Shown here piece after piece: positions 20,294 to 30,421 of a stretch of 64,000 bases of DNA. Source of the DNA: Rana temporaria (lineage: Eukaryota > Chordata > Amphibia > Anura > Ranidae); NCBI RefSeq assembly GCF_905171775.1, contig NC_053494.1, positions 130,860,210 to 130,924,209 of the forward strand. The letters are read 5' to 3'. The notes below the pieces were generated by a model. The model did not search any database. It saw only the letters and a program-made list of their open reading frames with translations, and was not told the origin of the DNA. Each line of letters opens with the position of its first letter. The first letter of the stretch is position 1. Position numbers and translations under genes: made by a program.

Positions 20294-22336
20294 TCTTATC
20301 TCCCCCAACTCCCCCCTCCCTCTCTCCAAGCCCCCTCCCTCTCTCTCAGCCACCCTCCCTTCTCTCTAAGCCCCCATCTCTTCTCTCTAAGCCCTCCTCT
20401 CTTCTCTCTAAGCCCCCTCTCTTCTCTCTAAGCCCCCCTCCCTTCTCTCTCAGCTCCCTCCCTTCTCTTCAAGCCCCCCTCCCCCTCTCTCAGCTACCCT
20501 CCCTTCTCTCTAAGCCCCCTCCCTTCTCTCTCAGCCCCCCTCCCTTCTCTCTCAGCCCCCCTCCCCCTCTCTCAGCCACCCTCTCTTCTCTCTAAGCCCC
20601 CCTTCCTTCTCTCTCAGCCCCCTCCCTTCTCTTCAAGCCTCCCTCCCCCTCTCTCAGCCACCCTCCCTTCTCTCTAAGCCCCCCTTCCTTCTCTCTCAGC
20701 CCCCCTCCCTTCTCTCTCAGCTCCCCTCCCTTCTCTCTCAGCCCCCCTCCCCCTCTCTCAGCCCCCCTCCCTTCTCTCTCAGCCACCCTCCCTTCTCTTT
20801 AAGCCCCCTCCCCCATCTCTCAGACACCCTCCCTTCTCTCTCAGCCCCCTCTCTCCAAGCCCCCCTCTTCTCTCTAAGCCCCCCTCACTTCTCTCTCTGC
20901 CCCCTCCCTTCTCTCCAAGCCCACCTCACTTCTCCCTCAGCCCCGCTCTCTCCAAGCCCCCCTCCCTGCTCTCTCAGACCCCCTCTCTCTAAGCCCCCCT
21001 CCCTTCTCTCTAAGGCCCCCTCTCTTCTCTCTAAGCCCCCCTCTCTTCTCTCTAAGCCCCCTCCCTTCTCTCTCAGCCCCCTCCCTTCTCTCTCAGCCCC
21101 CCTCTCTTCTCTCTCAGCCCCCCTCCCTTCTCTCTCAGCCCCCCTCCCTTCTCTCTCAGCCCCCCTCCCTTCTCTTCAAGCCCCCCTCCCCCCTCTCTCA
21201 GCCACCCTCCCTTCTCTCTAAGCCACCCTCCCTTCTCTCTAAGCCCCCCTCCCTTCTCTCTCAGCCACCCTCTCTTCTCTCCAAGCCCCCTCCCCCATCT
21301 CTCAGACACCCTACCTTCTCTCTCAGCCCCCCTCTCTCCAAGCCCCCCTCTTCTCTCTAAGCCCCCCTTGCTTCTCTCTCAGCCCCTTCCCTTCTCTCCA
21401 AGCCCACCTCACTTCTCCCTCAGCCCCGCTCTCTTCAAGCCCCCCTCCCTGCTCTCTCAGACCCCCTCTCTCTAAGCCCCCTCCCTTCTCTCCTAGCCCT
21501 TCCCTCTCTCTTAGCCCCCTCCCTTCTCTCTTAGCCCTTCCCTCTCTCTTAGCCCCCTCCCTTCTCTTTCAGCTCAGCCCTCCCCTCTCTCTAAGCCCCC
21601 CTCCCTGCTCTCTCAGCCCCCTCTCTCTAAGCCCCCCTCCCTTCTTTCTCAGCCCCCTCTCTCTAAGTCCCCTCCCCTCCCTCTCAGTCCTCCCCTCCTC
21701 TCAGCCCTCCCCTTTCAATCAGACCGCTCCCTTCTCTCTCAGCCATCCCTATACTCTCACCCATCCCCCTCTCTCTAAGCTCCCCTCCTTTCTCTCTCAG
21801 CCCCCCTGTCTCTCAGCCATCCCCCCTCTCTTAGCCCTCCCTATTCTGTCAGCCCCCCCTCTCTCAGCCAACCCATCTCTATGAGCCCACCCTATTCTCT
21901 CAACCCCCCTCTCTCTAAGCCCCCTCCCTTCTCTCTCAGCCCACCAGTCTCCTTCAGCCCCCTCTCTTAGCCCTCCCTCCATTCTTAGCCCTCCCTCTCT
22001 CAACCCCCCTCTCTCTCTGCCCCCCCTCTCTCAGCCCCCCTCTCTCTCAGCCCCCCTCTCTCTTAGCCCTCCCTCCTACACCTCTCTCTCTCAGCCCTCC
22101 CTCCTACACCTCTCTCTCTCAGCCCTCCCTCCTACACCTCTCTCTCTTTCAGCCCTCCCTCCTACACCTCTCTCTCCCAGCCCTCCCGCCTCTCTCTCTC
22201 AGCCCTCCCTCCTACACCTCTCTCTCAGCCCTCCCTCCTACACCTCTCTCTCTCTCTCTCTCAGCCCTCTCTCCTACACCTCTCTCTCTCAGCCCTCCCT
22301 CCTACAACTCTCTCTCTATCTCTCTCAGCCCTCCCT
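20294..22336. repeat. CT-rich minisatellite (about 2 kb)
   Basis: Tandem variants of cccctcccttctctctcag (19-21 bp) change into a 29-bp type (ctccctcctacacctctctc...) at 22060-22335. The plus strand is almost purine-free except for the AG in each unit. Frames here encode only low-complexity peptides and are not genes. Confidence 0.9.
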
Positions 22337-22677
22337 CCAACCAGCAAACTGCACAAAAAAACTGTAATCGGAAGTTTCATGTCACACACAGCCCATCCCC
22401 CTACAGTTAGAAGTACTCCCTAGGACACACTTAACCCTTTCAGCGCCACTTAGTGGTTAACCCCTTCACTGCCAGTGTAATTTTCATAGTAATCAGTGCA
22501 TTTTTATAGCACTGTTCGGCTGTAAAAATGACAATGGTCCCAAAAGTGTGTCAAAAGTGTCTGATGTGTCCACCATAATGTCGCAGTCATGATAAAAATC
22601 GCTGATCACCGCCATGTCTATAAAAAAAAAATATTAATAAAAATGCCATAAACTATCCCCTATTTTGTAGACGCTAT

Positions 22678-23255
22678 GGGCCAGATTCAGATAGGTTACG
22701 CGGATCTTTAGATCCGCGTAACCTATCTGATTTACGATCCGCCGCCGCAAGTTTTTGAAGCGAGTGCTTTATTCACAAAGCACTTACCTCAAAACTTGCG
22801 GCGGCGTATCGTAAATCCCCCAGCGGAGTTCAAATTCTGCGGCTAGGGGGAGTGTACTATTCAAATCAGGCGCGTCCCCGCGGCGATCGAACAGCGCATG
22901 CGCCGTCCGGAAATTTTCCCAGCGTGCATTGCTCCAAATGACGTCGCAAGGACGTCGTTGGTTTCAACGTTTGCGTAAATTACGTCCATCCGTATTCGCG
23001 AACGACTTACGCAAACAACGTAAAAAAATCAAATTTCGGCGCGGGAATGACGGCCATACTTAACATTGGCTGCGCCTCATAGACCCAGGGGTAACTATAC
23101 GCCAGAAAAAGCCGAACGTAAACGACGTAAAAAAAATAGGAATATCTATGCATAACTGATTCTCTGAATCAGTCGCATAGATACGACCGGCAGAACTCAG
23201 AGATACGACTGTGTATCAGGAGATACACCGTCGTATCTCTTTGTGAATCTGGCCC
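22678..23255. mobile_element. Harbinger-type MITE, TAT duplication
   Basis: The termini GGGCCAGATTCA and GTGAATCTGGCCC are inverted copies. TAT flanks both sides (22675-22677, 23256-23258). The termini resemble those at 62597 (GGGGCCAAATTCTC), where a Harbinger element with a Myb-like gene starts. It is non-coding, with CpG-rich internal inverted repeats. Confidence 0.8.
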
Positions 23256-23315
23256 TATAACTTTTGTAAAAAAAGGAAAATGCACTACAAGAAACAGCAT
23301 GCAGTGGGAACAAAA

Positions 23316-23360
23316 CAGCTGACGCGTTTCACATCGAACTTCAATGCTTAGTCATAGCTG
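23316..23360 (-). ncRNA. Hammerhead-ribozyme-like motif with paired stem I
   Basis: On the minus strand: stem I strand CAGCT, a decayed core ATGACTAAG, stem II about CATTGAAGTTCGATG, then TGAAACGCGTC, then the matching stem I strand AGCTG. GAAAC, the short stem III with GUC cleavage triplet and stem I all fit a minimal type I hammerhead of Penelope elements. The CUGANGA box is imperfect. Confidence 0.5.
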
Positions 23361-23433
23361 GCATTCTGTCGGTAGGATGGCTCGACTCCGTGTGATGTCA
23401 GAATTTTTTTTAAAGGGTGAACCTCCACTTTAA

Positions 23434-24296
23434 CTCATACTACCAGCTTGTTTGCTGATGGCGTTATTCTGATGCTCACAGACGTCTTTGGCTTCAGTAC
23501 ACCATGTTTTAAAAATGTTTAATGGCCTTTCTTACCACAAAGTTAATGAAGATAAATCTTATATCCTAGGACTGAATGTCCCTCACAAAACTCAATGTAA
23601 TTTGGCTTCAACATTCCACTATAAGTGGAACACTACAGGACTAACCTATTTAGGTATTAAATTATCACCTACTGTTAAAGAACTATACAAGGTAAATTGT
23701 GTTCCATTTTTAGAAGGGCTACATTCAAAACTCCAAGATATAGCAAAAACGGAGCTCTCCTGGTCGGGTCGCCTAGCGACCTTCAAAATGTTAATACTTC
23801 CGCAATTCCTTTACCTGTTTAGAACGCTTCCTATTCCAGTACCTAATACTTTCTTTACTACTGCCCAATCAGTAATCAACCGATACCTATGGCAAGGCAG
23901 GAGGGCAAGATGTGCATTCTCTAGACTAACCTCAACCAGGAAAGCAGGAGGGGTGGGGCTAGCAATACTGAAAGATTATTATAATGCATCAATAATTCTG
24001 ACCCAACTAAAAACATGGTTCCCCCTGAATACCAATACCAGATGGGAAGAACTGGAAAAAACTCAAACACTGGGAAATGACCTTTATCACTTCTTACTAG
24101 CCAGTCCATATAACACCCCAAAATCAATAATACTATCTCAACCATCAGGGCATCTCTACAAGCATGGAAGACACTTTTAAATACCTAATTTCAAGATTCC
24201 ATGATATCCTCAATCCCTTTGCCGCTTCTGAGCTTGCCCAACATTATTCCTGATATAAATGTATTTAGGTAAGTTAAAAGAGCGATTAGGAACATA
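23434..24296 (+). pseudogene. LINE A ORF2, RT catalytic motif and thumb region
   Basis: It begins SLFADGVILMLTD, where the family has FADD, so the second catalytic Asp is lost. It continues with GLSYHKVNEDKS, WSGRLATFKMLILP, FRTLPIP, IINRYLWQG-type sequence and KAGGVGLAILKDYY. About 30 residues before FADG are absent compared with LINE B. It is split from its C-terminus by the insertion at 24297. Confidence 0.85.
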
Positions 24297-24989
24297 CCCT
24301 GTTTCTCCGAAAATAAGCCCTACCCCGAAAATAAGACCTAGCGTGAGTTTCTGGGATGGATGCAATATAAGCCCTACCCCAAAAATAAGCCCTAGTTAAA
24401 GTCCTTGTAAAAACATGTAATCCGTTCTGTAAAAAGATTATATAATGTGCAGTGTGTCTCCCTTTTGTAACTTTATTGTGGAAAATACCTTATTTACAGC
24501 ACTGCTGGGCGCTCACGTGACCCGCCGGAGCTCTTCTCCTCTCCTCCCGGCTGATGTCAGCTGTTTTTTTTTCAATAAAACTTTATTAAGCCCCTACCCA
24601 CTGCAGTACTCAGAGTGGGGCTGACGTCATTGGGGATCTTGGCTCCTCCCTCTGCAGTATTTGGAGTAGGGAAGAAGAGCTCCAGTGGCTCACGTGAGCG
24701 ACAAGTGGCACTGTAAGTAAGGTATTTTCCACAATAATGTTACACAAGGAGACACACTGCACATGATATTATCTTTTTACAGAACGGATTACATCATTTT
24801 ATAAGGTCTTTAAACAAAGGTTTATTTTTGGAATTACAGAATTTCACAATGCTGACTCCAGAGCTGACAGGGGAAGAAACTTTTTTGTACATACCATAAA
24901 TAAATAAGACATCCCTGAAAATAAGCCCTAGTGTGTTTTTTGTAGCCATAATTAATATAAGACCCGGTCTTATTTTCGGGGAAACACGG
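24297..24989. mobile_element. MITE with GTTTC(C/T)CCGAAAATAAG termini, TA duplication
   Basis: The left end CCCTGTTTCTCCGAAAATAA mirrors the right end TTATTTTCGGGGAAACACGG. TA flanks both sides (24295-24296, 24990-24991). Subterminal copies of ccccaaaaataagccctag repeat inside. A TA duplication suggests Tc1/mariner-type insertion. The family is widespread in vertebrates, and its class here is inferred. Confidence 0.7.
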
Positions 24990-25645
24990 TAGAAGACATA
25001 ATGATAGGACCAGCTCCCAAGACCTTCAGATCTCTTCAAATATGATATGGCCTACCCAATTCAGAGCATTTCATTTATCTATAAATAATAAACTTCCTAC
25101 ACTTTAATCCAAAAACCTTTCTGACCCTACCATGGCAGGTGACTCAATTGTATACCAAGCCCAACAACAAAACTAAGGGAATATCATTGTTTTACAATCT
25201 ACTAAACAATAAAGATATATTTTACAAAACATCCCATATACAAGTATGGGAAAAAGATATAGGTACTACCTATACCTCCAAACAGTGGCAAATGGCACTT
25301 CAGATCACATACTCTGCAACCAAGAGTGTGAATCTGTGGGAACTTATGCAAAAAATCTTACTCGGGTTGTATTTAACACCTTGCAGAATTGACAAATTCA
25401 ATAGGTACACTTTATCACATACTGTGGTCCTGCCCTGTAATTACCACTTTCTGGACGGGGTATTCCACTTACTTACTCAAGTATTAAAATTGGTAAAAAT
25501 AGCAATAGAAACATTACCTCCGGATACTAGAAATATAGCAGTACACATTCTTTTGAGTGCAAGACTAGTGATAATGCGCCACTGGAGAGATCAGACAACC
25601 CCCACCGATCCAAGAAGTTATTTTAACGACCATATGAAAGGATGT
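24990..25645 (+). pseudogene. LINE A ORF2, C-terminal region
   Basis: The 25139-25702 frame reads KGISLFYNLL, VWEKDIGTTYTSKQWQMAL, SVNLWELMQKIL and ends IVMRHWRDQTTP, aligning with the C-terminus of LINE B ORF2 (WEKDLNLQISDHQWQ...). The CCHC region is damaged. Confidence 0.75.
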
Positions 25646-26845
25646 TCGCATTTGTACAAAATAGGCACCAAAAAATCATTAATTTGTGGAAGAACTGGGT
25701 AGAGTTGTATGAAGCCTCTTTATAGGGAAAAAAACCTCCTCCCCATAGGGGAGCAATTTAGATATTCTCAGATTATGCACTTACTGAACTCCCTGAAACG
25801 TATTAGTGAATTAACCTCATCAACCCCCATGGAATATTTGTGCAGCACAGTGGATAAACACACTGGCCACATATCTATGATATATGCTATTCTATACGAA
25901 GAATCTGCTAAATTATCTTGCATGATACGATAGGAACAGGATTTAGGGGAAGAGTTAGAAGCAGAGGAAGCAGGGAACCTTACCCAATTCAATTCTAAAT
26001 CTTACATTAATACCTCCCTGATTAAGGCGAACTGCAAAGTTTTCTTGTTATGGTATCTAGTTCCAGTCAGATTGGTGTATGCAGTCCAGGGGACATCCTT
26101 TAGGTGTTTTTGTGGTTGCCAGGAGGGTACTATCCCCATACCTGACGAAGATGTAGCAAAGTAAGGCGGTTCTGAATCCGGACATACAATTTTATCTATT
26201 CCCTCACCCAAATGAATTTAACAAAGTGTCCACAGCAGGCTCTTCTGGGGAAGCCGAAGCCGGGATATGTGAGATGCCTAATCGCATTAATTTTCACAGC
26301 AACTAGAATACCCATAGAGAGATCCTGGAGGTTGCCTATAATCCGCTTTGATCTGCTGAAGGCAAAACTGACATGGATCATGATTAATGAACGTATGGTG
26401 GCTATCCACTGGGACAAGTTAGCCCACTTTGAGAAAACATGGAATCCATGGATAAAATACCTGTCAGAATCCACCTGATCTGGAGGGAGAGACACTAGCA
26501 CCCTACATAGAAGAGCCATAGTCTGGTACCTATATTATTTCTTCAAATGTATTTCTTTTATATTATTCAATAGTTCCCTCTGTTGGGGACGATGCAAATG
26601 ATACTCGGGTTCATTGTCTACTGCTCGGATTTTACATCTTCAGTGACCTAACTACCTGACCAATGAATGGGAAGCCACCCATAGGTCCGAGAGTTTTTGG
26701 GCTGTTTGACTTTGTCATTCTTTTTTTTTCTTTTTTTCTATTTTTAGTATGCACCCAGTTCTCACCAAAGTTGGCTTACCATAATGTATTACACTTTTAT
26801 GTTAATGTTGAAAAATTGCCAATAAAAACTATTGAAATGAAAACT
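25646..26845 (+). pseudogene. 3' end of a second, older L1-like LINE
   Basis: After the LINE A C-terminus a second C-terminal region begins: FRYSQIMHLLNSL, EQDLGEELEAEEAGN, SYINTSLIKANCKVFLLWYLVP and WIMINERMVAIHWDKLAHF, then a stop near 26478. A 3' UTR runs to ccaataaaaactattgaaatg near 26842, a typical LINE end of this group. It diverges from LINE A, so this is a separate insertion. Confidence 0.65.
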
Positions 26846-26919
26846 CATCTTCAGGGAAACCTATTCTGCTTCCACTTTAAAACAGAACTTTTAAATTTTA
26901 CATCAGCTCATACCTCTCA

Positions 26920-27334
26920 GGCCGCGTACACACGGTCGATCCATCCGATGAGAATGGTCCGACGGACCGTTTTCATCGGTGCACTGCTGAAGCAGACTGA
27001 TGGTCTGATGTGCGTACACACCATAGTTTCCAAAACCGATCGCGTCAGAACGCGGTGACGTAAAACACACGACGTGCTGAAACGAAGTTCAATGCTTCCA
27101 AGCATGCGTCGACTTGATTCTGAGCATGCGCGGGTTTTGAACCGATGCTTTTGCGTACTAACCATCGGTTTTGACCTATCGGTCAGCCGTCCATCGGTTT
27201 GATTTTAAAGCAAGTTCTCTTTTTTTGGACCGAAGGACAACATACCGATAGGCCGTACACACGGTCGGTTTGGACCGATAAAACCGTACTTCAGTCCGTT
27301 TTCATCGGTTTGGACCGACCGTGTGTACGCGGCC
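26920..27334. mobile_element. Palindromic MITE, GGCCGCGTACACACGG family, TCA duplication
   Basis: GGCCGCGTACACACGGTCGA faces ACCGTGTGTACGCGGCC. TCA flanks both sides (26917-26919, 27335-27337). Internal ccgatgg/ccatcgg blocks are inverted. No coding content. Confidence 0.8.
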
Positions 27335-27337
27335 TCA

Positions 27338-28592
27338 CAGTTATTACCTTTTGCACCAGTTGCCCTCCCACTTTAAATGGTATGCTGTCACAAGCAGGGA
27401 CCTCTTAAGATTTGATTGCAATTGTACGGTGTTCTTTTATTTCTTAAAGCACAGCGTAAGCTGTTGCCACTATATTAACACAATGTAATAATAACAATTA
27501 CTTTTCTGTAAGAATTAGTGGAAATTCTTCCACTTATGCCTAAAAAAGTCGGTTGTGGAGCTTGTTGTAAAGATTTCAGAGACACATACACATATAAGAC
27601 TTAGGGGGTTGCTGAGGAAGAGGGAGAACATTTACAGGACAGCTTTCTTAATTGGTTATCCTTTAAATAATGATGAACTGCATACACAAAGAATATATTT
27701 TATAAATGGCTAATTGGCCATTTTAAGGTTGTGAGGAAAAACAATTTTTTTTAACTGATTGAATTGAATGGGCTTTAAATTGAATTCTGTAGAAAGTGTT
27801 TTAAATATTTGTTGTAGCATCACATCATTTTGACTTATTGAAAAAGCCCCAATGTCATATAAAAAAGAGTTTGAATTCTTTGGAAAGTGTTTTAGGTATT
27901 TGTTGTTTTATTACCTCATTGCTACTTAAATTAAAAGGGCTTTATAGTTCCTTTGGGTAAATAATCCATTGGATATATTAATTGATTGCTTATATTGTAC
28001 CAAAAGATGTCTTAATTAGTTTTATGTTCAACATATATTCCCATAAGTAAAACACTATTTAAAATAACTATTTGCTATGGGATTTTATAAATAAGAAAAC
28101 ACACCACACTTGTTTTGCCTGGCTTTTAACTTTTAATAGCTCCCTAAGAGACATGTTGAATTTAGAAATAATCTCTAGGGTTGTTCTCCCATAATGTTTT
28201 GTTATAAATACCACTGAGGTTTAGTTCAACTAGCATCAATATTAGTTTATAATTATGTACATTTTATCTGCTTTGCAGATACCTAACAAAAAGAATATGG
28301 GGTAAAGGCTATGAATTAGCAAATGTATTTGGTAATGTATGTTTTCTAAAACAGTGTGTATAAAAAAACTTTCTGCACTTAGTGTGTTACTATATGACAG
28401 AAGCTGTGCTCACAAGTATTTGAATACTAGATAAATAACAGTTAGTAAGTAGCTATAAGTACACATCCACATATACTTGAAATATAACAAATGTCCACAA
28501 TTGCTGAGTGATAAATACCAAAACACACACCATTTAAGTGTCAAAACAAATAAGTGCAAATAAAAAGTCCAAAAAGTTCAACCAGTGGGTAA
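27338..28592. other. AT-rich stretch without recognised features
   Basis: No supported frame, repeat or element end was found in this 1.25 kb. Short related phrases (tttgaattctttggaaagtgttttaggtatttgttg and a similar one 110 bp earlier) hint at a decayed local duplication. Confidence 0.5.
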
Positions 28593-28803
28593 GGCCGCGT
28601 ACACACGATCAGTCTAAAACTATGAAAACAGACTAAAGGACCGTTTCATCGGTCCAAACCGACCGTGTGTGGGCCCCATCGGTCACTTATCCTTCGGTCC
28701 AAAATTTTAGAACTTGCTTTAAAATTGAACTGATGGACGCCTAACCGATAGGTCAAAACCGATGGTTAGTGCGCAAAAGCATCGGTTAAAAACCCGCGCA
28801 TGC
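28593..28803. mobile_element. Left half of a GGCCGCGTACACACG MITE, cut by LINE B
   Basis: It matches the 26920 family up to gcgcatgct, where LINE B begins with a G run. The other half is not found after LINE B. Confidence 0.7.
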
Positions 28804-28948
28804 TGGGGGGGCGTGGCCGGCTGCCGAGCAAGATGGACGTGTGATTACACAGCTCCTGCACCAACCGGAACAATCATAGGCATTCCCGCTATCCCCGCAG
28901 TTTACAGCACTCGTACGACATACCGGACCACCGCTGCTGACGTCCAGA

Positions 28949-30086
28949 ATGTCCGGGCAGAACCAAAAGAGGAAGGAGTACCGTCAGCCTAAAAAACTGA
29001 CTGACTTTTTCACGCTGCCGACTCTCCAAGATGGCGCCCGCGATGCAGAGCACGGAGCTTCTGTGGCCTACACAGACCTCCCGGACGCTGCTGGGATAGA
29101 AACATCCCCTCATCCAAGCTCCCCTGATGCCGCACCATCCTCCCTCACCTCATCAGCCGGCAACAGCCCAGCCAAGTCGCGGATGAGACTGGATGCAAAC
29201 TCAAATTTCAGACTAGGTGAGCCCTGTATCTAATCCCATCCCGGCTCCTCCATCCCCTATTGCGGCCTTCCCCACCTCCAACCAACCTGCACTGGACACT
29301 ACCATGAAGGAGATGGTCATCTCCCTCCAGAGCTCCCTTCATAATGACATCTCCAGCATGTTTACTATATTCTCCACACAAATGCACTGTATGGGTCAGA
29401 AAATTAATGCTGTGGAAAAACAAATGGGGCAGATGACTGAAACGGTCAACGACCTTGTAGATGCTCATAACCATACGCTGGAAGAACAGCAGTGGGTGAG
29501 GGCCAAGATGGCGGACCTCGAAGACAGGTCCCGCCGCAATAACGTAAAAATCAGGGGGGTCCCTGAAACGGTCCTACCGCATGACCTTAATGCATACGCT
29601 AGAAAAATGATGTCCGCTATTTTACCTGAGCTTGCCCCCATGGAAACTATTATTGACAGGATTCACCGCCTCCCCAAACCCCCACATCTACAAGCTGAGA
29701 TACCGAGAGCTGACCTTATGAGGGTACACTTCTTTCATGCCAAGGACCAATTGCTATTCAGATCGAGACAACTGGGGCAGCTGCCGGCCCCCTACGCCAA
29801 TCTCCAGCTATATGCTGATCTCTCCCAGCATACTCGCCAACTGAGGAGGCAACTTAACACTATTACAAAACCGCTCAACAACCACAAAATTCCCTACCAA
29901 TGGGGTTTCCCCACGAAAATCATTATCACTCAGAATGGTACAAAGCATGTCATCTCCACAATCGATGAGGGCCTCAAACTACTCCACAAGTGGGGTATCC
30001 TACCAGACCCACCTCAACCAGCACAACCTACCCGCAGACGGAACACCCACTCCCTGGAAGAAACCCGTTATGATGGTATGCACTGA
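28949..30086 (+). pseudogene. LINE B ORF1 protein (L1 ORF1p-like, frameshifted)
   Basis: The start MSGQNQKRKEYRQPKKLTDFF is in one frame (28949-29233). The rest is in another (29217-30086), so a frameshift near 29220 breaks it. The second part has a coiled coil (about 29290-29510), then the RNA-recognition-like region starting RSRRNNVKIRGVPE, the IIDRIHRLP block and a basic C-terminus. This is the L1 ORF1p layout of trimerising coiled coil, RRM and CTD, an RNA-binding chaperone that coats LINE RNA. Confidence 0.8.
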
Positions 30087-30421
30087 CCCCTGAGTGGATA
30101 GCGGGATCTCATCTTATCAACTCTGCAAACCTCCGGCCGGATGCTTTGCTCGGTGCTTATTGCTCCACAAACTTCCACCCCACCACATCGCAGCAGTCGC
30201 AGTTTCACCTGACTGCTGCCAGTTTGCCGTATTTTTGTTTACCCCTTTTCTTTTCAGCTTCTTTATTTCTCTTTTCTAGTTTACTCTAACCCGTGTCACC
30301 CACCCCTCGAGAACACTCCAAGAAGCGACCACGTGAACTTGCTCAACTGAATCGAGCAACCATATCTATATATCCGTGAGTAACACTTATTCTTTATTTT
30401 TCTCCTGTACCTGATTCCAGA

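Larger units (their letters stand above)
19653..23429. mobile_element. TTAA-flanked mosaic element in LINE A
   Basis: TTAA flanks both sides (19649-19652, 23430-23433). The left end CCAATTGCCGACC and the internal cagcgccacttagtggttaa block are familiar from a long ranid TTAA repeat. The right end (ggtgaacctccact) is instead the terminus of the 4932-5427 MITE family. So it is a mosaic, by nesting or recombination. It holds a CT-rich minisatellite and a Harbinger MITE. No transposase seen. Confidence 0.55.

Noticed and set aside
20209..22003. Several ORFs on both strands with SLSPPPFSL or GGLREKGG repeats
   Set aside because: They are translations of the CT-rich minisatellite with no ordered domain.
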